The notes below the pieces were generated by a model, which was not told the DNA's origin, ran no database searches, and saw only the letters and a program-made list of their open reading frames with translations. This document shows positions 35,549-44,036 of a stretch of DNA of 52,945 bases, piece by piece (the stretch's first letter is position 1; the number at the start of each line of letters is the position of its first letter). The stretch covers positions 1 to 52,945 of the forward strand of contig CAUZEA010000032.1 of assembly GCA_963578605.1 (NCBI GenBank). The letters run 5' to 3'. Made by a program: the position numbers and the translations under genes. Source of the stretch: JAKVCB01 sp963578605. GTDB lineage: Bacteria > Planctomycetota > Planctomycetia > Pirellulales > Lacipirellulaceae.

Positions 35549-35745
35549 CGCGGCAACTCGACGGGATGCCAGGAATGCCTTATCATAGCAGCTATTACCA
35601 GTGATTAGCGAACATCCCAGTGATTAGCGAGCATCGGAGTGTCCATGTCGAACGGAACCTTGCCTTCTTTGCCATAGAGTGCCACAGCGGTCATCCTGCT
35701 CGTCGCCGCAACGGGCCAGCCAGCTCTCACGCAAGATCCACTCCT
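35549..35745 (+). repeat. Repeated leader module, copy B, with an amber stop in the signal peptide
   Basis: Second copy of the module at 24903. It has the same non-coding string (TTATCATAGCAGCTATTACC, AGTGATTAGCGA) and the same start (ATG 35645) reading MSNGTLPSLP, stop, SATAVILLVAATGQPAL. The stop is TAG at 35675-35677 where copy A has TGG, a single G to A change. Downstream the frame runs straight into the LamG domain of the following gene. Confidence 0.8.
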
Positions 35746-35860
35746 CGACGAGACACTGGTCCTGCACTATCGTTTCGACGAGGACACCGGTAACACCGCC
35801 AAAGACCTCAGCAGTCACGGCAATGACGGCACGATTGTCCAAGGCAAGTATTTCGACGAG

Positions 35861-38758
35861 TTGGATGGTCGCCAAGGCGTGCTGCGTTTCGATGGCAAAG
35901 AGGCAATTCTCAAGCCACACGACGACGAGTCCCTCCGCTTCGACGGCGATATGACATTCGAATTGTCGGCGCGGCTGAACGGCCCGGTGATGGCGCTGTG
36001 GGCGGTCATTTTTGGCGACGAGCATGACTTCTCTTTCTACCACTGCAATTACCATTCGCTGCTGCTCTGGTATGTCGATCGCAACCCGGACCACCGCATC
36101 GAATCATCCCTGGTGCCGGTCGACCGCAACATCCTTGGCAACGACTGGTCGCACATTGCCGTGGTCGTAGAGTATCCCCGCTGCCGGTTCTATCACGACG
36201 GCCAGCTCGTCCGCGACGGATATATGCCACTGCCGGGAATTGCCAACAACGTGAATCTTCCTTTCCGGATCGCCGAGAAAACGCCGCTCGATCTGGATGA
36301 GTTTCGGCTCTACCGCCGTGCGCTCACGGCGGCGGAGATTGCTGCACACGCCCAGGGCGAGGAGATCTCGCCGCAGCCAGCCCAAGAGCTGGCCATCGAA
36401 CCGCACTGGTACGACGACATTGTCACGGTCCGCCTCACCTGCAAGAACGGCGATTACAGCGGTCACACCGCCGAGATCTCGTTGCTCGGTGGCAACAACA
36501 AGCCGATCACCGGGCCGCAAACGGCCGTGCTCGCCGAATCGTCGCCGGACTCCGGCCGCTTTGTGGCGTCGGTGACCTTTCCTCTCGAATCGCTCGCCGG
36601 GCAGAAGCTGGACGCGGTGGCGAAACTCACAGATTCCGATGGGCGCGCCGCAGGCACCGTAGTTCGGCATGCGTGGCTGAGCCAGCCCGACTGGGTCCGC
36701 TCACCGGAGGGGCACCTCGATGGGGTCCCGGCACCGTGGTCGCCGGTGCAAGCCGAGAGCACAGCCAACGCCGCGGAAGTCCGTGTCTGGGGGCGGAGCT
36801 ACCAGTTTTCCAAAGCGCCCTTGCCGGTGCAAATTGAAACGGGCGGCGCCGAGATCCTGCAGGCGCCGATCGAACTGACCGGACTTGCTGACAACCAGGC
36901 GATCGCCTGGCGTGACGGTCGTGTTGAGCTAACGCACCGCAGTGATATCGAAGCACGGCTGAAGCAGTCGCTCGACAGCGACGCGCTGACGCTATCGGTC
37001 GATACCACGATCCAGTACGACGGCTACATCATCTTCGACTGCCAGTTGCAGGCCCGTCACGATGTTTTGCTCAACGAGTTGACGCTTGAGATCCCGCTGC
37101 ATACCAGGTATGCCCAGCTTTGCACCGGCGACCGCGTGCTACCCTTTGATCAAGAGATTGCCATGGCGGAGTTTTACGGCGGAGAGGTCCGCGGTGACCT
37201 GGCGTTTCGCTTCAGCCCGACGATCTGGTTGGGTAACGAACGGCGCGGGCTCGTCTGGCAGGCTGAAAGCGATGAGCATTGGCATTACGCTGACGAGCAA
37301 AAGGCGATCGAGATCCTGCCACGCGACGAAACGACCACGTTTCGTGCGCACCTGATCGACATACCCACAAAGCTGGCTAAAGACGACACAATTCAATACA
37401 AGTTTGCGCTGCAGGCCACGCCGATCAAACCGATGCTTCGCGACTCATGGGACCTGCGGATCATGCGGGCTGAACCGTATGGTCTCGACCTGGGCCTGCC
37501 TGATCGCAGGGTGGATGGCAAACCGGAAATCGAACACCTCGCCGACATCGGCATGCGGCACCTGTTCACGACCGTGTGCGACTTGTGGCCGTATCCGCTG
37601 CCGGTCAGCGACCGATACTCACGCCTGCTGCATCGGCTGAACAATGAAATGCACGCGCACGGCCTGAAAATTCACAATTACCAGGTCCATGAACGGTACG
37701 CGGTGATGGCACCGGAATTCGACATTCACGGCCTCCATATGTCGATGCGGCCCATGCAGCAGTACATCCCCGGCAATAGTCCACCCGGCAGCTCTCGACC
37801 CGGCCCGGTGGGGGTTGAGTACGGCGCGAATTCTAAAGGCACGGTCATGTTCTGTCCCAAAAGTGCAGCCCTGCGGGACGCAGTGGTGCACAGCGTGGCC
37901 AGGCGACTCGACATTTACGGCGACGACGGCGTTTACCTCGATGGTACCTGCCAGACACCCCCCTGCCAAAATCTCGCTCACGGCTGCGGCTACCGCGATC
38001 CAGATGGATCCATTCGCAAGACCTTCCCGGTCTTTGCTACCCGCAAGCTGATGCGGCGCATTTACAACGTCGTCAAGCGGCGGCGGCCGGAAGGAATCGT
38101 CGACGTCCACGCTTCCTTCGGTTTCACGCCCCCCACACTGGCATATGCCGATATGCATTGGACGGGCGAACAGTGGCACCATCTGCGCGGCAAAGGGACC
38201 TCACACATCTCGTCGGAGATGACCCTCGACAAGTTCCGGGCGGAGTTCATGGGGATCCCCATCGGCGTAGCGACCGAGACACTTTCTTATCGGCTCGGCT
38301 CACCCATGAAGGTGGCAGCCGTGTCGCTTTTGCACGACGTGCCGATCCGGCCGAACCCGGCCGATCCGGAACACTGGAAGAATTCGAGTGGCCGCAACTA
38401 CAGCCGAACAATGATCGAGTTGTGGAAGATACGTGACCGGTTCGACGCCAAAAACGCCCGCAAACTCTTCTACTGGGAAAACCAGGATTACGTCCGCGTG
38501 AGTCCCGACAACTGCTGGACGACCCTGCTGCACCATCCCAGGAACGGTGTCCTGGCGATGGTCTCGAACCTCAACACCGACTCCCGCAGCGTGGAGGTTC
38601 AACTCAATCTGGAGTCGCTCGGTCTCGCCGGGCACTCGCTGGAAGCGGTGAACGCCTTAACCGACGAACCACTCGAAGTCAGCGAAGGCTGCTTCTCAAC
38701 CCCGCTCGAAACGGAGGAATGGACCTACGTATGGATCCGCCCGGTGGCGCAGAAGTAG
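35861..38758 (+). CDS. LamG domain plus glycoside-hydrolase-like protein (GH123/DUF6067-type)
   Basis: The frame open to 38758 encodes 965 residues from a TTG at 35861, but the native protein almost surely starts at ATG 35645 and carries a signal peptide. Between them lies TLVLHYRFDEDTGNTAKDLS, the opening of the LamG domain, which the TTG start would cut in half. The in-frame TAG at 35675 interrupts the signal peptide. LamG continues to about residue 165 (LDEFRLYRRALTAAEIAAHA). The rest resembles large planctomycete proteins of the GH123/DUF6067 group: IWLGNERRGLVWQAESDEHW, DDGVYLDGTCQTPPC, DVHASFGFTPPTLAYADMHW and a closing EEWTYVWIRP. A secreted carbohydrate-active enzyme is inferred. Whether it is expressed depends on the stop. 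Confidence 0.75.
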   Translation: MDGRQGVLRFDGKEAILKPHDDESLRFDGDMTFELSARLNGPVMALWAVIFGDEHDFSFYHCNYHSLLLWYVDRNPDHRIESSLVPVDRNILGNDWSHIAVVVEYPRCRFYHDGQLVRDGYMPLPGIANNVNLPFRIAEKTPLDLDEFRLYRRALTAAEIAAHAQGEEISPQPAQELAIEPHWYDDIVTVRLTCKNGDYSGHTAEISLLGGNNKPITGPQTAVLAESSPDSGRFVASVTFPLESLAGQKLDAVAKLTDSDGRAAGTVVRHAWLSQPDWVRSPEGHLDGVPAPWSPVQAESTANAAEVRVWGRSYQFSKAPLPVQIETGGAEILQAPIELTGLADNQAIAWRDGRVELTHRSDIEARLKQSLDSDALTLSVDTTIQYDGYIIFDCQLQARHDVLLNELTLEIPLHTRYAQLCTGDRVLPFDQEIAMAEFYGGEVRGDLAFRFSPTIWLGNERRGLVWQAESDEHWHYADEQKAIEILPRDETTTFRAHLIDIPTKLAKDDTIQYKFALQATPIKPMLRDSWDLRIMRAEPYGLDLGLPDRRVDGKPEIEHLADIGMRHLFTTVCDLWPYPLPVSDRYSRLLHRLNNEMHAHGLKIHNYQVHERYAVMAPEFDIHGLHMSMRPMQQYIPGNSPPGSSRPGPVGVEYGANSKGTVMFCPKSAALRDAVVHSVARRLDIYGDDGVYLDGTCQTPPCQNLAHGCGYRDPDGSIRKTFPVFATRKLMRRIYNVVKRRRPEGIVDVHASFGFTPPTLAYADMHWTGEQWHHLRGKGTSHISSEMTLDKFRAEFMGIPIGVATETLSYRLGSPMKVAAVSLLHDVPIRPNPADPEHWKNSSGRNYSRTMIELWKIRDRFDAKNARKLFYWENQDYVRVSPDNCWTTLLHHPRNGVLAMVSNLNTDSRSVEVQLNLESLGLAGHSLEAVNALTDEPLEVSEGCFSTPLETEEWTYVWIRPVAQK

Positions 38759-39040
38759 CAGCTCTTCGGTGTTGGCTACTTTGTCCGGCGCGGCTACACG
38801 TGCAAATGTTAACCAAACATGTGGTCGTTGCGCCGGCGCACAGTCAAGGCATTGGGCCGCACTTCAACGTCGATCGAGCCGTCCGCCGTTTCGATCGAGG
38901 CAACTCCGCGTTGCGGTTGCCCTGGTTGGTTGCGGTGGAGTTTCCACGCCCATGGTACACGAGTTTCACCTGGGGCCAACACAGAAAAAACCGACAGGAT
39001 GTAAAATGCAGAAGTCCATGGTCCAACCCCTACTACAAAG

Positions 39041-40240
39041 ATGTCCACACCGACCGTAATCATTGTTGGAGGCGGTGTTATTGGGCTTAGCACCGCCTAT
39101 CACCTGGCCCGCAAACAAGCCGGCCGTGTTGTCGTCGTGGAACAGGATGCGCTCGGCAGCGGCTCCAGTTCGCGCGCGGCCGGCATCACCAACAGCCTGA
39201 TGTGGACCGAGACCGGTACTCGTGCCCGCCAGATCGGCGTGGAGTGGTTTCGAAGGCTGTCCGATGAGCTCGACGGTTACACCTATCACAACGAGCACGG
39301 TTGTTTGAACCTGTTTGCCGGGGCACTGCCAGCGGAGTACCAAAACCTGTTTACACTCTACGAGCGACTCGGCGCGCCCTCTGAAGTGCTCGACAGCCAG
39401 GAAGTCCGCCGACGGTGGCCCGTATTAAACCCACCGGAGGATGCCGTGGCCCTTTGGGATCCGCAGGGTGGCTATAGCGAGCCGGACGAGTACATTCCAG
39501 CCCTGGCCAGGAAACTCACTGAACTTGGGGTGGAGGTGACCGAACACGAACAAGTCGAGGAAGTGCTCTTGCGCGGCGGCCGGGTCGAAGGGGTTCGCAC
39601 GCAGCGTCAGTTGATTCAAGCCGATGCCGTCGTCAGCACGGTGCACTCCTGGTCGTTACCATTCTGGAAACCGATGGGACTTTGCCGTCCGTTCAAGAAT
39701 TTCGTGCATCAGCGTTATGTCAGTGGACCTCGTACCGAGCCGCTGGAATATCCGCCGGTCAACGCGCATATGTACGGCGGCTACATTCGCCCGGCTAAGG
39801 GCAATCGCATTCTCCTTGGCACCGAGACCATGGACCGCGAGGAGTGGAAAGTCGAGTCCACCGACTTTCGCATGACAGACGTGACGCCTCTTGCCACGCT
39901 TCGCGACGAGGCGGTCAGATTGTTTAAGGACTTTTTGCCTCCGCTTGCCGAGGTTGGGTGGGAAAGTGAGCACGTGGGCCTGATTGCATTCTCAGCCGAT
40001 GGCGAGCCGATCCTTGGCCCCATCCAGGGAATTCCGGGGTTCTACGTGGGAACGGCGTTTCACTCAGGTGGTTTCAGCTACAATACGGTCGCCGGGTTGC
40101 TCCTGGCGGAACTTGTTGTGGATGGCCAGTCGTCGATCGACATCAGTGGGTTCTCTCCCGATCGTTTCGAGCAAGAAACTACCGACGACTACCTGGCGAC
40201 GACGATTTTGCAAAGAGAGGTCGCGCTCCGCCGGCACTGA
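39041..40240 (+). CDS. FAD-dependent amine oxidase-like protein (DAO family)
   Basis: A 399-residue flavoenzyme. The dinucleotide-binding motif IIVGGGVIGLSTAYHLA (7-23) and acidic Glu near 34 bind FAD. GSGSSSRAAGI follows, and the C-terminus has GLIAFSADGEPILGPIQGIP and TAFHSGGFSYNTVAGLLLAE, typical of sarcosine/glycine oxidase and dimethylglycine-dehydrogenase-type DAO proteins. It probably oxidises a secondary or primary amino group on a small molecule. The ATG is preceded by no clear Shine-Dalgarno. It converges with the first sialidase paralogue, and the 185 bp between them contain no gene or clear terminator. The 280 bp upstream show nothing recognisable beyond promoter space. Confidence 0.88.
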   Translation: MSTPTVIIVGGGVIGLSTAYHLARKQAGRVVVVEQDALGSGSSSRAAGITNSLMWTETGTRARQIGVEWFRRLSDELDGYTYHNEHGCLNLFAGALPAEYQNLFTLYERLGAPSEVLDSQEVRRRWPVLNPPEDAVALWDPQGGYSEPDEYIPALARKLTELGVEVTEHEQVEEVLLRGGRVEGVRTQRQLIQADAVVSTVHSWSLPFWKPMGLCRPFKNFVHQRYVSGPRTEPLEYPPVNAHMYGGYIRPAKGNRILLGTETMDREEWKVESTDFRMTDVTPLATLRDEAVRLFKDFLPPLAEVGWESEHVGLIAFSADGEPILGPIQGIPGFYVGTAFHSGGFSYNTVAGLLLAELVVDGQSSIDISGFSPDRFEQETTDDYLATTILQREVALRRH

Positions 40241-40425
40241 AAAGGTTCAAAACCAGGTCTCAAGAAGAACATCCTTGAGCAATGCACATCGACCTGTTTT
40301 CTGCCCCTGTCCCGCTCGTGGTCGGGCCGAAACCGTCACGGTCACATGGTGGCCCGGCTGTAAGGACGTGCTGATACGAGACGCGAAATGGGATTTACAG
40401 CGAATCGGCTGGACTGGGGACACGC

Positions 40426-41706
40426 TCATTCCGCCCGCACTTTTGCCACAAACACGCTGTTGTTGCTGCCATATTTCTCACAAATTGTCGAATCGAACCA
40501 GCGTGGGCCCTTGGTTTGCATCCACTCAGTGACGGTGACCCAAGACTCGATGTCGCTGATCTTCGTGATGCCAAAGTTCCCTAGACGAGCGCCACGTTCA
40601 GGTACCAGAATGCGTTCTGTGTTGCGTATGACACACAAACGAGCTGGGTCGAACTGGCCAATGAACAGCGGTGCGCGGTGACGGAACACGTGGTCGTTAT
40701 TCGCACCGCTGCGAGTGTAGACGAGATACAAGCGGTCGGCCAAAGTGAGCCAATGCGTTTGCGTATTGTAGCTGCCCAATTCGCTGCCATCGTCAAACTT
40801 CAATCGCTGTGGCTGGCCAAAGTGAAGCCCATCGTTGCTTGTCGCGATACAATTGTGGTCGTTGTTGCGCAACGTCATCAGGAACCTGCCGCCAACCTTG
40901 ACGAGCGACGGTTCCGCAAATCCACGTCCACTGGGAATGGTAAGGATGTTTCCATGTTCGACGTATCTCAGCGTGCGACCATCGAAGGTGCACCGCATAA
41001 CCAATGAAGTGTACTGGGCCGCGAATTGTCCCCTGGCAGTTTCGCGAATCGCCGAATAGGTGGGTAGCAGGATTTCGCCATTCTCCAGGTCAACTCTCTG
41101 CGTGGAACCAGCCCCCTCCATGAAAAACAACTCTTCGTCGGGCGTATTGAGCGTTTGAAAACGGGACCACTGGTGGCTTGGCGGATCGTAAACGCTGTAG
41201 GCGGTATCTCTGGGACGTGGGTTGTCCTGCAGGCGATCACCCGCGTATCGGATCGTATGTCCCGTTCCCAGCAGTACGCCGGTTTTCTCATGCCAAATCG
41301 GCCAGAAATCCGAGATCCCCTCTTCGATGCCGCCTGCTCGAGGTCGCCGCGCGAAGGCATCACCCTGTCCGACCGGTTCGCTCCATGTCAGACCACCGTC
41401 GTTGGACCGCATTTCATGAATCGGAAGGTACACGTCCTGACCTGTGAGCTGCAGAGCGTGCATCGTCATCACCACCCGAAAGGGGTCTGCTTGAGTACTG
41501 CTTGAGCGTGGAATGATACCGGCCCGGGCGTGCACCCAGCAGGTCTTGCGATCGTAACCGCTGCGGGCAGTTTGCAGTTCGATGGTGAAGTTGGGTCCAT
41601 GGGTCTGTGGGTTGGCAGATCTGTTGATGGGTGTATCAGCGGTCGCCCGTACGTTTGTGGTCCACGCCAAAAACAACAGGCCAATTGTCTGTGAGCGGAG
41701 GCTCAT
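40426..41706 (-). CDS. Sialidase-like propeller protein, paralogue 1 of 3
   Basis: A 426-residue exported protein with a short signal peptide (QTIGLLFLAWTTNVRATA). It is built like a sialidase propeller: one good Asp box (RSNDGGLTWSEP), FMEGAGSTQRVDLENGEILL, RGFAEPSLVKVGGRFLMTLR and NTQTHWLTLADRLYLVYTRS. The catalytic Arg triad and Tyr of true sialidases cannot be assigned with certainty, so the substrate is open. It is the most downstream gene of a three-gene tandem array on the minus strand. Its last 339 bp are almost identical to those of paralogue 2, while the preceding part is clearly more divergent. Confidence 0.8.
   Translation of the reverse strand: MSLRSQTIGLLFLAWTTNVRATADTPINRSANPQTHGPNFTIELQTARSGYDRKTCWVHARAGIIPRSSSTQADPFRVVMTMHALQLTGQDVYLPIHEMRSNDGGLTWSEPVGQGDAFARRPRAGGIEEGISDFWPIWHEKTGVLLGTGHTIRYAGDRLQDNPRPRDTAYSVYDPPSHQWSRFQTLNTPDEELFFMEGAGSTQRVDLENGEILLPTYSAIRETARGQFAAQYTSLVMRCTFDGRTLRYVEHGNILTIPSGRGFAEPSLVKVGGRFLMTLRNNDHNCIATSNDGLHFGQPQRLKFDDGSELGSYNTQTHWLTLADRLYLVYTRSGANNDHVFRHRAPLFIGQFDPARLCVIRNTERILVPERGARLGNFGITKISDIESWVTVTEWMQTKGPRWFDSTICEKYGSNNSVFVAKVRAE
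40465..40803. repeat. Near-identical 3' block shared with 41849-42187
   Basis: By eye I count about eight differences and no indels over 339 bp between this block and 41849-42187 (offset exactly 1384). On the side toward the gene interior (after CAAACTTCAA at 40803/42187), similarity falls sharply. The pattern suggests gene conversion or unequal recombination between paralogues 1 and 2. Confidence 0.8.
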
Positions 41707-41809
41707 GTGTACATTCCTGACGCGGCCTTCGGCCGCAAATAGTAGCCATTACACTCCACGTGATGGCTACTGTTGTATTCTCGCGACGCGCGTCGCATGG
41801 ACTAAAACT

Positions 41810-43936
41810 CTAGTTCGCCCGTACTTTCGCGACAAAGATACTGTTGTCGCTGCCATATTTCTCACAAATTGTCGAATCGAACCAGCGTTCACCCTTGGTT
41901 TGCATCCACTCGGTGACGGTGACCCGAGACTCGATGTCGCTGATCTTCGTGATGCCAAAGTTCCCTAGACGAGCGCCACGTTCAGGTACCAGGATGCGTT
42001 CTGTGTTCCGTATGACACACAAACGAGCTAGGTCGAACTGGCCAATGAACAGCGGTGCGCGGTGACGGAACACGTGGTCGTTATTCGCACCGCTGCGAGT
42101 GTAGACGAGATACAAGCGGTCGGCCAAAGTGAGCCAATGCGTTTGCGTATTGTAGCTGCCCAATTCGCTGCCATCGTCAAACTTCAAAGGGTGCGGATCG
42201 TCAAAGTGAAGTCCATCCTCTCCGGTAGTCACATAATTGCGATCGTCATTGCGAAGCGTCATTAGAAAGCGGCCGGCGAACCGCACCAGCGCGGGCTCGG
42301 CGAAACCACGGCCGCTGGGAATGGTGAGCGTGTTGCCGTGCTCCAGGTAGGTGAGTGTCTTCCCATCAAACTTGCAGCGCATCACAAAGGAGATATCCTG
42401 CGCGATGAACTGGCCAGTGGCTGTTTCGGGGAGCGCAGAATAGGTGGGCAGGAGGATTTCGCCGTTCTCCAGATCGACACGCTGTGTCGATCCCGCACCG
42501 TCCATGAAGAACAACTTGTCGTCGGGAGTTTCCAGTTTGCGAAACGGCGCCCAGCGGCCATTTTCGGGGTCGTAGACGCTATAGACGGTATCTTTCGGCC
42601 GCGGGTGAGGTTGCAATTCGTCGCCGGTGTAGCGAATCGAATGCCCCGTGCCGAGCAGGACACCCGTCTGTTCATGCCACGTGGGCCAGAAGTCGGAGGC
42701 ACCTTCTTCGATGCCGCCCGGTTGCGGCCGGCGCGCAAAACCAGCCCGTTGTTCGATTGGCTCGCTCCACGTCTTCCCGCCGTCATCGCTCCGCATGTCG
42801 TGGATTGGGTAGTACACATCCTGTCCCGTCAGCCGCAGCGCGTGCATCGTCATCACCACGCTGAAAGGATCCCCCGCTCCGCCGAGCAAACCAGGAATCA
42901 TGCCTGCCCGCGTGTGCACCCAGCAGGTCTTGCGATCGTACCCGCTGCGGACCGTTTGCAGGCAGACGGTAAAGTTGGGTCGATGGGTCGGTGCGTTGGG
43001 AAAATCTTCGGCAACGCGGGTGAGTAACGCCTCCGAATCATTGGGCATGATGTAGAGCTTCACGCGCCAACGTTGCCCGGCCGGAGGGGCATTCTTTGGC
43101 AACCAGATGGGATTATTATGCAGGCACTCTTGCCAGGCTTGTGTCATGCGATCGGAAGAACCGTTGGCCAAGGCGACCAGGTGCTTGCCGTCTCGCGAAA
43201 CCACACCAATCACCGGGACCGTGAAGCGGTCGGGACTGGCGTTGTACCACGTCAAGCCGGTTGATGGTTTTGCAACAGGCTGCCAGACCGGCGTGTAAAT
43301 TTGGACCCAAGGTGGATTGTTGCGGAGATCGTCGTCGGCTGCCCGCGGCATTTTTCGCCGTGTCGTCTTGTCGAGACAGGTGAAACCCCGCTTGGTAAAG
43401 ATAAAGCAGCGGCTGATGAATTCCGGAAACGGATCGGGATAAGCGCTGAAGGCATCTTCCGCCCGCTTGACGCGGAAACAGAGATTCGGTTCCGGCAGGT
43501 TTTCAGGCAGTTCGGCACCGGGGGACTGCTCGGCGTCGATTTCCGCGCGAGCCACAAGCTCCACAGCACCCGGTTCGGGCGTTACGGTCGTGATCAACAG
43601 CACATTGGCATCTTCGGTGGAACGATGCCGAAGCTCGATCGCACCGCCCCGGACCACGCAATGTCCCTTGTACTGCATGTTGCTGTGCTCATAACAGAGC
43701 AGGTCCAAAATGCAGCCCGGGATCTCCGGAACGTAAACCCACACAAACGTAAAGGTGCCGTACGTTGGCGCAAGATTCTCCTGGCGCACACCAAGGCTGG
43801 GGACGTAGAGGCCGTTGCGGACAGACGACTCGTGCCTGGTATCGTCGGATTCGTTTGCTTTGGCGGCGGCCACGCACAACACCGCAACCAGAATGAGCGG
43901 GTTCACCAGGACTCGAGTTCGTCGCGGATATCCCAT
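41810..43936 (-). CDS. Sialidase-like protein with an extra N-terminal domain, paralogue 2 of 3
   Basis: A 708-residue exported protein with signal peptide (VNPLILVAVLCVAAAKANES). Residues about 30-325 are an additional domain absent from the other two paralogues: YGTFTFVWVYVPEIPGCILD, LCFRVKRAEDAFSAYPDPFP and LYIMPNDSEALLTRVAEDFP. The sialidase-like propeller then begins (RPNFTVCLQTVRSGYDRKTC) with Asp box RSDDGGKTWSEP and the same motifs as paralogue 1. The extra domain contains a LamG- or beta-sandwich-like pattern but no family I recognise. It may bind a glycan. It lies 103 bp upstream of paralogue 1 and 100 bp downstream of paralogue 3, so all three may be one transcription unit. Confidence 0.8.
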   Translation of the reverse strand: MGYPRRTRVLVNPLILVAVLCVAAAKANESDDTRHESSVRNGLYVPSLGVRQENLAPTYGTFTFVWVYVPEIPGCILDLLCYEHSNMQYKGHCVVRGGAIELRHRSTEDANVLLITTVTPEPGAVELVARAEIDAEQSPGAELPENLPEPNLCFRVKRAEDAFSAYPDPFPEFISRCFIFTKRGFTCLDKTTRRKMPRAADDDLRNNPPWVQIYTPVWQPVAKPSTGLTWYNASPDRFTVPVIGVVSRDGKHLVALANGSSDRMTQAWQECLHNNPIWLPKNAPPAGQRWRVKLYIMPNDSEALLTRVAEDFPNAPTHRPNFTVCLQTVRSGYDRKTCWVHTRAGMIPGLLGGAGDPFSVVMTMHALRLTGQDVYYPIHDMRSDDGGKTWSEPIEQRAGFARRPQPGGIEEGASDFWPTWHEQTGVLLGTGHSIRYTGDELQPHPRPKDTVYSVYDPENGRWAPFRKLETPDDKLFFMDGAGSTQRVDLENGEILLPTYSALPETATGQFIAQDISFVMRCKFDGKTLTYLEHGNTLTIPSGRGFAEPALVRFAGRFLMTLRNDDRNYVTTGEDGLHFDDPHPLKFDDGSELGSYNTQTHWLTLADRLYLVYTRSGANNDHVFRHRAPLFIGQFDLARLCVIRNTERILVPERGARLGNFGITKISDIESRVTVTEWMQTKGERWFDSTICEKYGSDNSIFVAKVRAN

Positions 43937-44036
43937 GCGTCTATTTTAGCTGTCCGTTTCTCCACCTGTAAAGTCACCGACGTCAGTGGCGTTCCGGGCG
44001 CATCGATTTGGTAGAGCGCGGACGTGAGCCGGTGTT

